This document shows positions 14,885-23,602 of a stretch of DNA of 25,708 bases, one piece after another. A program made the position numbers and the translations under genes. Numbering within the stretch: the stretch's first letter is position 1; the number at the start of each line of letters is the position of its first letter. Source of the stretch: CAYSBE01 sp044337585 (GTDB lineage: Bacteria; Bacteroidota; Bacteroidia; UKL13-3). Below the pieces are notes generated by a model. It had not been told where the DNA came from and searched no databases. It worked only from the letters and a program-made list of their open reading frames with translations. The stretch is from assembly GCA_044337585.1 (NCBI GenBank), contig JBIINH010000013.1:1-25708 (forward strand). The letters are read 5' to 3'.

Positions 14885-14951
14885 AGTCTAAATACAGACA
14901 AAAAATTAGTATTAAAGTTTTTTATTAAAATAATAGTCTAATCGTGAGACT
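14885..14951. promoter_or_regulatory. Two AGTCT inverted repeats upstream of sufB
   Basis: AGTCTAAATACAGAC at 14885-14899 covers the -33 region. AGTCT-N7-AGACT at 14935-14951 lies about 50 bp further upstream and overlaps the end of the zinc-ribbon gene. They could be operator half-sites for an Fe-S responsive regulator. No regulator gene is present in the window, so this is a guess. Confidence 0.25.
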
Positions 14952-15114
14952 GAATTGAATCTGTATGATCGGATTCATTATGAGCAAACTCTTGTTCTCC
15001 ACCGCAGCAGGGCATCACATTTTGCTTACACACCTTGCATTGATAATGGCCGTGCACATAATCAAACCCTTGTGTGCTGTTGCAGTATGGACATTGTTCA
15101 AAACCGAATTGCAT
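14938..15114 (-). CDS. Small zinc-ribbon protein, 58 residues
   Basis: Short minus-strand gene between the NlpC/P60 gene and sufB, ATG at 15114, TAG at 14938-14940. The protein has two CxxC knuckles, EQCPYCNST (Cys8, Cys11) and YQCKVCKQN (Cys26, Cys29), then MPCCGGEQE with Cys36-Cys37, and an acidic, His/Asp-rich tail. The 15-residue spacing fits a zinc ribbon, and the CPYC-CKVC pattern supports a real gene. Function is unknown. It shares the operon strand with sufB but ends in the sufB upstream region; whether it is cotranscribed with suf is unclear. The stop overlaps one of the AGTCT repeats. Confidence 0.75.
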   Translation of the reverse strand: MQFGFEQCPYCNSTQGFDYVHGHYQCKVCKQNVMPCCGGEQEFAHNESDHTDSIQSHD

Positions 15115-15132
15115 AAACGAATATAAATTGAA

Positions 15133-15672
15133 TCAATTCAAAACCCTAACGACTTTCACATATCTTTTTTTATAGTAAAGTGATTCAAGCCTATCTACCC
15201 TCACGCCATCACTTGTGCTAGAATGTATGAACAAAATGGGGTCATCTTTTTCGGATACAATTATGCCTACGTGACCAATCCTACTACTAGAAGCATTGCG
15301 GCCTCTAAAGAAAATCAAATCACCTTTTCTCGCATTTTTTTTACTTATATCTATACCAACAAGCCCCTGCCCAGCAGAGGTATGCGGTAACTTAACACCA
15401 AATTTTCGATAAACCGTCATGGTGTAACCAGAACAGTCGAAACCTTTAATTGTGGTTCCTCCTCTTTTGTAACTTTTTCCCTTAAAACTCATTGCATATT
15501 GCACAATACTATCTCCTAGGGTCATCGCTCCCGATTGTGAACTGATTATGGCATGCCTTACTGTATCCATATTGCTCTCAACAAAGCTCGTATCAACTTG
15601 TTGACCAGATACTTGTAATAATTGAAAACAAAGTAAAAGCAAACAAAAAAGTAACATTTTTATGCGCGGCAT
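15133..15672 (-). CDS. Secreted NlpC/P60 family peptidoglycan endopeptidase
   Basis: A 179-residue cell-wall hydrolase, expected to cut peptide stems of peptidoglycan in the periplasm. A signal peptide with a Leu/Cys-rich core (MLLFCLLLLCFQLL) ends near VSG|QQ. The NlpC/P60 triad is visible: Cys80 in KGFDCSGYTM, His134 in RIGHVGIIV and His150 in LFIHSST. GDLIFFRG is another family hallmark. I choose ATG 15672 (MPRIKMLLF) over the GTG at 15693. It lies 18 bp before the zinc-ribbon gene on the same strand and is divergent from bamD. A different family member (a Spr/MepS-type enzyme) is the nearest functional analogue. Confidence 0.92.
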   Translation of the reverse strand: MPRIKMLLFCLLLLCFQLLQVSGQQVDTSFVESNMDTVRHAIISSQSGAMTLGDSIVQYAMSFKGKSYKRGGTTIKGFDCSGYTMTVYRKFGVKLPHTSAGQGLVGIDISKKNARKGDLIFFRGRNASSSRIGHVGIIVSEKDDPILFIHSSTSDGVRVDRLESLYYKKRYVKVVRVLN

Positions 15673-15801
15673 AGAGCCAATATAATCACTCACTAAAACG
15701 AAAAAAAATTAGTGCTAAAATTGGTCTTAAATAACTGTATTACAGATAGAATAATTTAAAATAGTGCCCTTTTGGTACTTTACAAAAGTGTAATTATAGC
15801 T

Positions 15802-15809
15802 TATGTTTG
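15802..15809 (+). promoter_or_regulatory. -7 promoter element of the bamD operon
   Basis: TATGTTTG matches TAnnTTTG. Transcription would start around 15815, which rules out the ATG at 15803 as a start and supports the ATG at 15824. No clear TTG at -33. Confidence 0.5.
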
Positions 15810-15823
15810 CGTTCTACAATCAA

Positions 15824-16660
15824 ATGGCAAAAAGATTATACCTCATTTTATTAAGTCTTATCATCATTGCAACAGGCTGTTCAAAGTATCAGAAAACGTT
15901 GAAAAACCCTGACATGAACAAGAAGCTGGAATTGGCAATATATTATTATAACAAAAAAGATTATTACAGGGCATCAACCTTATTTGAGCAATTGCAAGAT
16001 AATTACAGTGGTACAGCAATGGCACAAAAAATTATTTATTATAGCGCCTATTGTAATTACGGATTGAAGGCTTACGCACTTGCCGGATTCCAGTTTAAAG
16101 CTTATTTTGAAAATTTTCCTACGGGTGAATGGGCTGAAGAAAGCTTATACATGTTTGCTTATTCCCAATTTTTAGAATCGCAACCATCTTATTTGGATCA
16201 AACGGATACCTTTAAAGCGATGGATGGTATCAATCTATTTGTGAGCATTTATCCTGATAGTAAATACATACCTGAATGCAATACAATGATTGATAAACTA
16301 CGTGTGAAGCTAGCAAGTAAAGCCATTCGAATGGCTAAGTTGTATTACAGCATGGGTGAATATAAAAGTGCTATTGTAGCGTTGCAAAATGTGGTGAAAG
16401 ATTATCCGGAAATTTCTCAAAAAGAAGAATTAGAATATTATGTGGTAAAATCGCACTATCTTCTTGCTTCAAACAGTGTTGAAACAAAAAAAGTAGAACG
16501 ATATAAGAATACTCAGAACGTATACGCTGAGTTTATCATAGAGTATCCCGATAGTAAATACCTAAACGAATTGCGATCGTTAAATGAAAAATGCCGCAGG
16601 GCTATTGTAAAGATTGAAGAGAAAGAGAAAGAAAAACAATTAACAACAACTAATAATTAA
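15824..16660 (+). CDS. bamD: BamD-like outer-membrane assembly lipoprotein
   Basis: A 278-residue TPR-type lipoprotein of the BAM complex, which folds beta-barrel proteins into the outer membrane. The lipobox is IIATGC with Cys19 as the lipidated residue. TPR-like helices follow (LAIYYYNKKDYYRASTLFEQ, then FQFKAYFENFPTGEWAEESL and LYYSMGEYKSAIVALQNVV), with the repeated motif YPDSKY at two points. The C terminus is a charged helix. The first ATG (15803) lies in the promoter -7 box, so I start at 15824, which also gives a proper lipoprotein signal. First gene of the operon with rpoZ 5 bp downstream. Confidence 0.92.
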   Translation: MAKRLYLILLSLIIIATGCSKYQKTLKNPDMNKKLELAIYYYNKKDYYRASTLFEQLQDNYSGTAMAQKIIYYSAYCNYGLKAYALAGFQFKAYFENFPTGEWAEESLYMFAYSQFLESQPSYLDQTDTFKAMDGINLFVSIYPDSKYIPECNTMIDKLRVKLASKAIRMAKLYYSMGEYKSAIVALQNVVKDYPEISQKEELEYYVVKSHYLLASNSVETKKVERYKNTQNVYAEFIIEYPDSKYLNELRSLNEKCRRAIVKIEEKEKEKQLTTTNN

Positions 16661-16665
16661 TCAAA

Positions 16666-16992
16666 ATGAACATTAAAGATTATCAAAATGTACCAGTATC
16701 GGTTCAGGTTCGCGACTTAAGAAAATTAGAAGCAAGAACCGAAAACATTTATGAAACGATTGCCATTATCAGCAAGCGTGCCAATCAAATCTCGGCTCAA
16801 ATAAAAGAAGAACTTCACGGCAAACTTCAAGAGTTTGCAAATGATAATGACACGCTTGAAGAAGTATTTGAAAATCGCGAACAAATTGAGATTTCATCAT
16901 ATTATGAGCGTATGCCTAAACCAAGTGTTATTGCTACTGAAGAGTATATTCAAGGAAAAGTATACTTTAAAAAACCGGCTAACAACGGATAA
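16666..16992 (+). CDS. rpoZ: RNA polymerase subunit omega (RpoZ/Rpb6 family)
   Basis: A 108-residue protein of the Bacteroidota omega family, which helps fold and assemble the beta' subunit of RNA polymerase. The helical stretch ENIYETIAIISKRANQISAQ (25-44) is the Rpb6/omega core, and a short C-terminal part with GKVYFKKP follows. The location between bamD and coaBC supports the identification, since Bacteroidota keep this order and many other bacteria also have rpoZ near coaBC. Tightly packed: 5 bp from bamD, 6 bp to coaBC. Confidence 0.88.
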   Translation: MNIKDYQNVPVSVQVRDLRKLEARTENIYETIAIISKRANQISAQIKEELHGKLQEFANDNDTLEEVFENREQIEISSYYERMPKPSVIATEEYIQGKVYFKKPANNG

Positions 16993-16998
16993 TTAATT

Positions 16999-18201
16999 AT
17001 GCTGAAAGGCAAAAAAATATTGCTTGGTGTTACAGGGGGCATTGCTGCTTACAAATCTGCATCAATTGTACGGTTATTGATAAAAAATGGCGCTGAGGTA
17101 AAAGTTGTCATGACACCGGATGCCCATGCATTTGTAACTCCACTTACATTGGCTACCTTATCAAAAAATGAGGTGTATACCGATTTGTATGACAAACAAT
17201 CAGGCAAATGGAATAACCATGTGGAACTGGCATTGTGGTCAGACATGATATTGGTTGCACCAGCCACTGCAAATACATTGGCTAAAATGGCTTCAGGCAT
17301 TTGTGATAATTTATTAATGGCCATTTACCTTTCAGCAAAAAGTAGGGTGTTTGTTGCTCCTGCAATGGATTTAGATATGTATGCACATCCGGCTACACAA
17401 CGAAATTTACATTGTTTGCAACAAGATGGCAATATTGTATTGCCCGTTGGTGATGGAGAACTTGCAAGCGGTTTAAACGGTGCCGGCAGGATGTTGGAAC
17501 CGGAAGAAATTGTTTCTTTTATTTATGATATGACCAATGTATCATTTAAACTAAAAGGAAAAAAAGTACTGGTAACTGCCGGGCCAACATATGAAAATAT
17601 CGATCCGGTACGTTTTATTGGAAATCATTCAAGCGGAAAAATGGGATTTGCATTGGCCGAAACATTTGCACAACATGGTGCGCAAGTCATACTAATCACA
17701 GGACCGACAGAACTAAATACACATCACCAACAAATCAAACGAATTGATGTTCGATCGGCCAGCGAGATGTATGAGAAAACAATTGCTGAGTTTAAAAAAT
17801 GTCAGATAGCTGTAATGAGTGCAGCAGTGGCTGATTACACTCCAGAACAAGTTGCCGTAACAAAAATTAAAAAGCAAGGAAATGAGTTGCACCTCAGGTT
17901 AAAGAAAACAAAAGACATTTTAGCCGAGTTGGGTAAACTCAAAAACAAGAAACAATTTTTGGTAGGATTTGCATTAGAAACAGATAACGAAATTGACAAT
18001 GCAAAACTAAAATTACAAAAAAAGAACCTTGATTTCATTGTTTTGAATTCGCTGAGAACAAAAGGTGCAGGTTTTGGATACGACACCAACAAAGTGAGTA
18101 TCATCGACCGAAATGGTACAGTGACACACTCTAAACTCAAATCAAAAACAGAAACTTCACATGATATCGTCAATAAAATAATTGATATGCTTCATGAATA
18201 A
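16999..18201 (+). CDS. coaBC: Bifunctional phosphopantothenoylcysteine decarboxylase/synthetase CoaBC
   Basis: A 400-residue two-domain enzyme of coenzyme A synthesis: CoaB joins 4'-phosphopantothenate to cysteine and CoaC decarboxylates the product. CoaC domain (1-180): FMN site GVTGGIAAYKS (10-20), active His74 in NNHVELA, ATANTLAKMA. CoaB domain (187-400): TAGPTYENIDPVRFIGNHSS (193-212) with Asn209, and Lys289 in VTKIKK at the position of E. coli Lys289. Two CoaC residues differ from E. coli: PAMN reads PAMD (Asp124 for Asn125), and the substrate-flap ACG reads ASG (Ser157 for Cys158). I believe both are usual in Bacteroidota relatives, but this is from memory. The stop overlaps the next gene. 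Confidence 0.95.
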   Translation: MLKGKKILLGVTGGIAAYKSASIVRLLIKNGAEVKVVMTPDAHAFVTPLTLATLSKNEVYTDLYDKQSGKWNNHVELALWSDMILVAPATANTLAKMASGICDNLLMAIYLSAKSRVFVAPAMDLDMYAHPATQRNLHCLQQDGNIVLPVGDGELASGLNGAGRMLEPEEIVSFIYDMTNVSFKLKGKKVLVTAGPTYENIDPVRFIGNHSSGKMGFALAETFAQHGAQVILITGPTELNTHHQQIKRIDVRSASEMYEKTIAEFKKCQIAVMSAAVADYTPEQVAVTKIKKQGNELHLRLKKTKDILAELGKLKNKKQFLVGFALETDNEIDNAKLKLQKKNLDFIVLNSLRTKGAGFGYDTNKVSIIDRNGTVTHSKLKSKTETSHDIVNKIIDMLHE

Positions 18202-19093
18202 ATTTCTAATTGTAATCACTTTTTTTCTATTTTCAATTGCTGCACGTTCTCAAGAACTGCTTTGTACAACAATAATATTAGATAATCAAATTCAACTATC
18301 GGACAAAAGTGTATTTAGACGTTTGGAACAAACCATTTCCAACTTTATGAATACAACAGTTTGGACAGAAGAAAAATTTGAACAAAACGAACGCATTGAG
18401 TGCAATATTCAAATCATTCTTTCGCAATACGACCCTAAAACAAATTCTTACAAAGGCAGTGCACAAATACAAAGCAGAAGGCCTGTATATGGTTCCGTTT
18501 ACATGACCACCGTTTTTAATATTAATGACGAAAACTGGGAATTTGTATGGAATGAATTTGACCAATTGGTTTATAACGAAAACTCTTTTACAACCAACTT
18601 GGTAGCCTTAATGTCATTTTATGCCTACTATGTAATTGCATACGATTTTGACAGCTATTCGCCCCTTGGCGGTTCCATGTATTTTGCAAAAGCACAACAA
18701 ATAGCAAACATGGCACAACCGGTATCTGGTCCGGGATGGCAACCATTTGAACGCAACATACGCTCGCGATACAATTTGATTGACAATATCATCAACGAGC
18801 GTTTCAAACCTTTGCGTGAGGCCAATTACAAATACCACAGGCAAGGTCTGGACCAAATGATCAGTAAACCTGATGAAGCCAGAAAAGCAATTTATGAAAG
18901 CTTAGAATTGGTTCAAAAAGTTTTTAAGATTGCGCCAAATACCGCTTTGCTCATTGTATTTTTTGAATCAAAATCAGATGAATTGGTAAATATCTATAAA
19001 GGTGCCCCACAAAGTGAAAAGCCTAAAGCCATTGCATTGTTATCAGAAATCAATGTGGCCAATATTAATAAGTACGAAAAAATTAAGCAATAA
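18194..19093 (+). CDS. DUF4835 family secreted protein
   Basis: A 299-residue protein of a Bacteroidota-specific family (DUF4835) of unknown function. A signal peptide, MNKFLIVITFFLFSIAARSQ, is followed by a mixed domain with the family stretches CNIQIILSQYDPKTNSYKGS, then SRRPVYGSVYMTTVFNIND and AYYVIAYDFDSYSPLGG. I start at ATG 18194, which overlaps the coaBC stop by 8 bp and implies translational coupling; the TTG at 18182 would add four residues before the signal. It sits between coaBC and recN, as in many Bacteroidota, and is probably periplasmic. No catalytic motif is visible. Confidence 0.88.
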   Translation: MNKFLIVITFFLFSIAARSQELLCTTIILDNQIQLSDKSVFRRLEQTISNFMNTTVWTEEKFEQNERIECNIQIILSQYDPKTNSYKGSAQIQSRRPVYGSVYMTTVFNINDENWEFVWNEFDQLVYNENSFTTNLVALMSFYAYYVIAYDFDSYSPLGGSMYFAKAQQIANMAQPVSGPGWQPFERNIRSRYNLIDNIINERFKPLREANYKYHRQGLDQMISKPDEARKAIYESLELVQKVFKIAPNTALLIVFFESKSDELVNIYKGAPQSEKPKAIALLSEINVANINKYEKIKQ

Positions 19094-19120
19094 GTATAAA
19101 CCCGACTTTATTTCGATTAC

Positions 19121-20773
19121 ATGCTACTTCAACTACAGGTAAGAAACTACGCAATAATCCGTGAAACCGAAATTATATTGGGATCCAACCTCAATATCAT
19201 TACCGGAGAAACCGGTGCCGGCAAATCCATATTGATGGGTGCACTCGGTTTAATATTGGGTGAACGTGCCGACAGCAAAGTATTGCTGAATGCAGAAGAA
19301 AAATGCGTGGTAGAAGGTGTTTTCGATATCAAAAAATATAAACTAAAATCTTTCTTCGAATCGGAAGGATTGGATTATGATGAGCAGTGCATCATCAGAC
19401 GCGAAATAAGCAGCACAGGAAAATCACGCGCATTTATTAACGATACTCCTGTATCGCTCACACAATTGCGCGACTTGGGAATAAGGCTTGTTGACATTGT
19501 TTCGCAAAACCAGACCCTGCAACTGAATGACGAGCAGTTTCAGCTTGCCGTAGTGGATGCGTTTGCACAAAGTGAGAATGAATTACTGTCATACAAACAG
19601 CTGTATAAAAATTGGAAAGAAAACGACAACTTGTTGAAGTCACTAACCGAAAAAGAGCTCAATGCACGCAAGGATGAAGACTACCTGAAGTTTGTGGTAA
19701 CTGAATTGATTGACGCTAGACTTGAGCCAGGCGAGCAAACACAGTTAGAAAACAGGTTGGATATGTTGAGTCATGCAGATCAGATTCAACAAAACGCGTT
19801 ACAGGCTTTTGCACAATTGAGCGGCAATGAACAAAGCATTATTGACCAACTGAATTTATTGAGACAAACCGTAGCTGCCGCATCCAAACATCATACGGGC
19901 ATGCAGCAACTTGCTGAAAGAATTGCAACATCGGTTATCGAACTGAAAGATATTGCTGCCGAACTTGAAACGGTAGCCGAACAAACAGAAGCCAACCCGG
20001 AAGAACTGGCTAAAACCGAAAGCAGACTTCAATTGCTGTTTGGCTTACTGAAAAAACACCACGTAACTGCTGCAGAAGAACTGATTGCATTGCGAGATGA
20101 ATTGGAGCTTAAACTTACACAACTCGGCTCCCTGCAACATGAAATAGAAGCTGCACAAAAGCTTAAACAGGAGCTTGAAGCGAAGTTGCAAAAAGCCGCA
20201 GACGCATTGACCGTTAAACGAAGATCTGCTGTTACAGGTATAGAAAAAGAAATAGAGAAACTACTCAAAAATGTACAGATGCCCGATGCAAAACTAAAGG
20301 TAGAACACACCCTACTGAAATCATTTGGCAGCAACGGCATAGATGGTATTGTGTTTTTATTTGCAGCCAACAAAGGCAGCACACCTCAGCCTTTGCAAAA
20401 AGTAGCATCCGGTGGTGAACTAAGTAGGCTTATGCTTTGCATAAAATCGCTGATGAATGACAAAACTGATTTACCAACCATTGTGTTTGATGAGATTGAT
20501 ACAGGTATTTCAGGAGAAGCAGCACTGAAAGTTTCGCAAGTGATGAAAGCTCACGCCAAACGACATCAGGTAATTGCCATTACGCATTTGCCGCAAATAG
20601 CAGGTAAAGCCGATACGCATTTTTATATTTACAAATCGAGCGATAAAGCAACCACCACTACACATATACGCAAGCTAAATGAAAATGAACGTGTGGAAGA
20701 AATTGCCCGCATGCTACATGGCGAAAATCCATCGGAGAAAGTGATTGAAGCAGCAAGAGAATTGATGGGGTAA
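19121..20773 (+). CDS. recN: DNA repair protein RecN
   Basis: A 550-residue SMC-like ATPase acting in double-strand break repair. Motifs: Walker A GETGAGKS (29-36), then INDTPVSLTQLRDLG and DIVSQNQTLQL, the RecN-specific N-lobe pattern. A coiled-coil middle region (about 160-370) is rich in Glu, Leu and Lys. The ABC signature is VASGGELSR (428-436) and Walker B IVFDEIDTGISGE with Asp457-Glu458. The final lobe has VIAITHLPQIAGKADTHF. Length matches the family. Last gene of the bamD-rpoZ-coaBC-DUF4835 operon, convergent with mtgA with only 2 bp between the stops and no visible terminator. Confidence 0.97.
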   Translation: MLLQLQVRNYAIIRETEIILGSNLNIITGETGAGKSILMGALGLILGERADSKVLLNAEEKCVVEGVFDIKKYKLKSFFESEGLDYDEQCIIRREISSTGKSRAFINDTPVSLTQLRDLGIRLVDIVSQNQTLQLNDEQFQLAVVDAFAQSENELLSYKQLYKNWKENDNLLKSLTEKELNARKDEDYLKFVVTELIDARLEPGEQTQLENRLDMLSHADQIQQNALQAFAQLSGNEQSIIDQLNLLRQTVAAASKHHTGMQQLAERIATSVIELKDIAAELETVAEQTEANPEELAKTESRLQLLFGLLKKHHVTAAEELIALRDELELKLTQLGSLQHEIEAAQKLKQELEAKLQKAADALTVKRRSAVTGIEKEIEKLLKNVQMPDAKLKVEHTLLKSFGSNGIDGIVFLFAANKGSTPQPLQKVASGGELSRLMLCIKSLMNDKTDLPTIVFDEIDTGISGEAALKVSQVMKAHAKRHQVIAITHLPQIAGKADTHFYIYKSSDKATTTTHIRKLNENERVEEIARMLHGENPSEKVIEAARELMG

Positions 20774-20775
20774 CC

Positions 20776-21492
20776 TTACCAATCTTCCAAATCTACATCT
20801 TTCATCCAACGTTGAATGCGAACAGCCTTTCGTTCGATATACCTTGTAGGTTTATCAGGTCGCCACCTGCGAGGATTGGGCAAACAAGCAGCGAGCAATG
20901 CTGCTTGACGGTTAGATAATTTATCACAATTCTTTTTGAAATAAAATTGTGATGCTGCCTGCATGCCATATATCCCCTCTCCTGTTTCGATGATATTAAG
21001 GTACACTTCCAAAATGCGTTTTTTGGTCCACATCAATTCCATTGCCAAGGTAATCACCATTTCAGGTGCTTTACGAATCCAACTGCGCTTTGGGGTAAAA
21101 AATAAATTCTTTGCCGTTTGTTGAGAAATGGTGCTTGCGCCTCTCAATTTCTTTCCCTTTTTGATAGAGGCTTCTATGGCTTTTTGCATTTGCTCCAAAT
21201 CAAACCCCCAATGATCAGGGAATCGGATATCTTCTGCAGCCAAAACCGCTCGGGGCATTTTATCACCCATGTATTCTATACTCTTCCAGGATTTACTCAG
21301 CTTGAGTTCTTTGCCATCAGCAATTTGTTCAAACACACGCGTAATATGTAGGGGCGTTATAGGAACAGGTGATACGCGATATAGGATGAGCAATATAAAA
21401 ATCCATTGTGCACCAATGATGATGAGTTGAATCAAGAGTTGAACCAACTTTTTAACTAAGCGAATAAGTTTATTGCCACTTTTTTTTGCCAC
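20776..21492 (-). CDS. mtgA: Monofunctional biosynthetic peptidoglycan transglycosylase
   Basis: A 238-residue family GT51 glycosyltransferase that polymerises lipid II into glycan strands at the inner membrane. One N-terminal membrane helix (about 15-40) is followed by the GT51 motifs: AAEDIRFPDHWGFD with catalytic Glu87, RGASTISQQTAKNLFFTP, then KRILEVYLNIIETGEGIYG and RQAALLAACLPNPRRW. There is no transpeptidase domain, so it is MtgA rather than a class A PBP. The start is a GTG at 21492; the frame has a stop just upstream and the next in-frame ATG (residue 75) would remove the membrane anchor, so GTG is required. Confidence 0.94.
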   Translation of the reverse strand: MAKKSGNKLIRLVKKLVQLLIQLIIIGAQWIFILLILYRVSPVPITPLHITRVFEQIADGKELKLSKSWKSIEYMGDKMPRAVLAAEDIRFPDHWGFDLEQMQKAIEASIKKGKKLRGASTISQQTAKNLFFTPKRSWIRKAPEMVITLAMELMWTKKRILEVYLNIIETGEGIYGMQAASQFYFKKNCDKLSNRQAALLAACLPNPRRWRPDKPTRYIERKAVRIQRWMKDVDLEDW

Positions 21493-21544
21493 TTTGCAAT
21501 GTTACATTAAAGAATAAAGGTTGCCACATTTTTTTTGTCACCAT

Positions 21545-21576
21545 AAAAAAAGGCGCCACACCGAAGTATGACGCCT
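21545..21576 (-). terminator. Terminator of the T9SS-protein gene with UUCG loop
   Basis: On the minus strand AGGCG-T-CATAC pairs with GTGTG-G-CGCCT (11 bp including G-T pairs) around a TTCG tetraloop, then a T run (complement of 21545-21550). It lies 24 bp past the stop at 21600. Confidence 0.88.
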
Positions 21577-21599
21577 GTTCTTTATTGAAATTTAAACAA

Positions 21600-22817
21600 T
21601 TATTTGATAACCACTTTCCCTGTGCTTACAGCTCCTGCTGCATCAATGAGGCGATAGAAATAAACACCTTGTAGCAGGTTTCCTTTTTCAATAACCGCTT
21701 CTCCATTGTTAATAATCAAACTATTTACCGTACGACCGGTGATGTCATACATAAAAAACCGGGCTTCATCTTTATCACCAATCGAGATATAAGCTTTATC
21801 TGAAATTGGATTCGGATAAATACTAACCGAGGCATTATTGTACACTACATTTTTCAAACCCGTAAAGAAATTGCTGTACACATTCTTGGTAGTATTCACA
21901 AATTCAGTACCGTCAAAATCTTCTTGAATGGTTTGCGTAAGTGCACCATCTGTATTGTAAGTATGTGCATACTTGGTCCAATAATCTAATTCCCATTCTA
22001 CACCATTGTAGGCTTCGTATTTTTCTTCAATTATATTATTTGCATTGTCATATTCTGTCATTCCAAGCTCCAACGAATCGTAAGCATTTCCGTCCCATTC
22101 ATCCATTTGGTAAGATGATATCAAACTACTTTCCAAACTGCCATCCCAAAGGTGCCATACTATATTATGAAATCGTTCTTGTTTAAGATACGTATTGGTT
22201 GTTGTATCCCAAGTGTCATAAGTTAACTCAATTGGTATATTCTGAGCATTATAGTTATAAATGGATCTACTGGTGCGGTAAAATGAAGACGTAGTTTTGT
22301 TCCACTGATACGTTACTTCTTGATCAACTCGATTACCCGTGTAAGTGAAATGAACAGAGTCGCGGAAAGATAGTTCCCAACCGTTCATGCCTCTAAAATA
22401 AGACTCACTTTTTACTTCATTCCCTAAGTTATCAAAAACCGAAATGGAGTAAGATGATGTGTCCCATTCACCTGTTGTAGTATTATAATTATAGGAATAC
22501 GAGGCCGTATTGAAACCATTGTTGTACTCAAATGTGGTACGCGACTTAAATCCAAATTCAACATTTATATATCTTGTACTTATAACATCACCATTTGAAT
22601 TGTACTCATTGTAGGTAGAATCGGGTGTATCTGACCAAACACTATCTTGCCAATCATAGTCTAGTATAAGCTGGGGTAAAAACAAAGTACCGTTTTTGTT
22701 ATAAACAGCTTGCCTTTTCACTTGATTTTTTGTTGTAAACGGGGATTTGGCTTTCTTTTGCGAATAGCCTAATGTTACAATTGATAGCATTAATAAAATA
22801 AGCATTGATTTTTTCAT
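21600..22817 (-). CDS. Surface or secreted protein with T9SS type A sorting domain
   Basis: A 405-residue exported protein. The signal peptide is MKKSMLILLMLSIVTLGYSQ. The middle (about 60-320) is a run of beta-rich repeats of the YD/RHS-like or antitoxin-like 'Y.YN..G.....' type, for example YNEYNSNGDVISTRYI, YNYNTTTGEWDTSSYS, YDNANNIIEEKYEAY and HTYNTDGALTQTIQED. Residues 332-405 are a T9SS type A sorting domain: SIYPNPISDKAYISI, then MYDITGRTVNSLII, LLQGVYFYRLID and the basic end GKVVIK. It should pass the outer membrane through the type IX system and be anchored or released. Function of the repeats is unknown. Confidence 0.92.
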   Translation of the reverse strand: MKKSMLILLMLSIVTLGYSQKKAKSPFTTKNQVKRQAVYNKNGTLFLPQLILDYDWQDSVWSDTPDSTYNEYNSNGDVISTRYINVEFGFKSRTTFEYNNGFNTASYSYNYNTTTGEWDTSSYSISVFDNLGNEVKSESYFRGMNGWELSFRDSVHFTYTGNRVDQEVTYQWNKTTSSFYRTSRSIYNYNAQNIPIELTYDTWDTTTNTYLKQERFHNIVWHLWDGSLESSLISSYQMDEWDGNAYDSLELGMTEYDNANNIIEEKYEAYNGVEWELDYWTKYAHTYNTDGALTQTIQEDFDGTEFVNTTKNVYSNFFTGLKNVVYNNASVSIYPNPISDKAYISIGDKDEARFFMYDITGRTVNSLIINNGEAVIEKGNLLQGVYFYRLIDAAGAVSTGKVVIK

Positions 22818-22834
22818 GATGTTCTAAATTTGTG

Positions 22835-22842
22835 CAAACCTA
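22835..22842 (-). promoter_or_regulatory. -7 promoter element of the T9SS-protein gene
   Basis: TAGGTTTG on the minus strand matches TAnnTTTG and lies 17 bp before the ATG. No TTG at the -33 spacing. Confidence 0.4.
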
Positions 22843-22918
22843 CACTTCGATACCAAGAAAAAAAAATTAGCGTAACTTATAAGATTTAACTAATGTAATT
22901 ACCATATTTGATTACACA

Positions 22919-23602
22919 ATGAACTGGAAAAACTTTTGGAATAAAAAAGCCGATGCTGATAACAAACTGGCACAGGTAGGTCGCACAAATTCACTTGATG
23001 CATTAACCGATGAAGCCATACGCACTTACCTGAAACATGTGCTTGAACTTGCAGAAATAAATGCTGAAACTACCGTGCTTGATGTATGCTGTGGAAATGG
23101 GTTGGTAACTGCTAAAATACGTCCGTATTGCAAATCAATAACAGGTATTGACTTCGCTCAAAATTTACTTACAATCGCCCGACTTGACTACCCTGATATC
23201 TCTTTTTATGAAGCAGATGTTTCTATCCCCAATGCCACGCTTTTGCCAACCTTAACAACATTTGACCGCATTACTTTATGCTTTTCTTTTCAGTATTTTG
23301 AAAAGGTGGAAACCGGGAAACAGGTAATCGAAAACCTATTGCGGTATTTGAATGCAGATGGCAAAATCATACTGACAGACATTCCGGATAGAGCTAAGTT
23401 TTTTCATTTTTATCATACCCCAAAAATGCTGTTGGGACTTGCCTTACAGATGGTGAAAAACAATAACGATATGGGTAAATTCTGGAGTGAAGATGAACTC
23501 AATCTTATCTGCAAGCAATTAGGAGTAAAAGGAAAAAAGATGTTGCAGCCTATAAACTTACCATACGCCCATTACCGATTTGATTATATCATTACCCGCT
23601 AA
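22919..23602 (+). CDS. Class I SAM-dependent methyltransferase
   Basis: A 227-residue methyltransferase of Rossmann fold (methyltransferase domain 11/25 type). Motif I is VLDVCCGNGLV (53-63), the acidic loop GIDFAQNLLTIAR (76-88) carries Asp78, and the post-motif stretch is FDRITLCFSFQYF. A DIPDRAKFFHFYH segment follows. Substrate cannot be told from the sequence. Short, without extra domains. The stop TAA overlaps the ATG of the next gene by one base, so the two are translationally coupled. Confidence 0.88.
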   Translation: MNWKNFWNKKADADNKLAQVGRTNSLDALTDEAIRTYLKHVLELAEINAETTVLDVCCGNGLVTAKIRPYCKSITGIDFAQNLLTIARLDYPDISFYEADVSIPNATLLPTLTTFDRITLCFSFQYFEKVETGKQVIENLLRYLNADGKIILTDIPDRAKFFHFYHTPKMLLGLALQMVKNNNDMGKFWSEDELNLICKQLGVKGKKMLQPINLPYAHYRFDYIITR

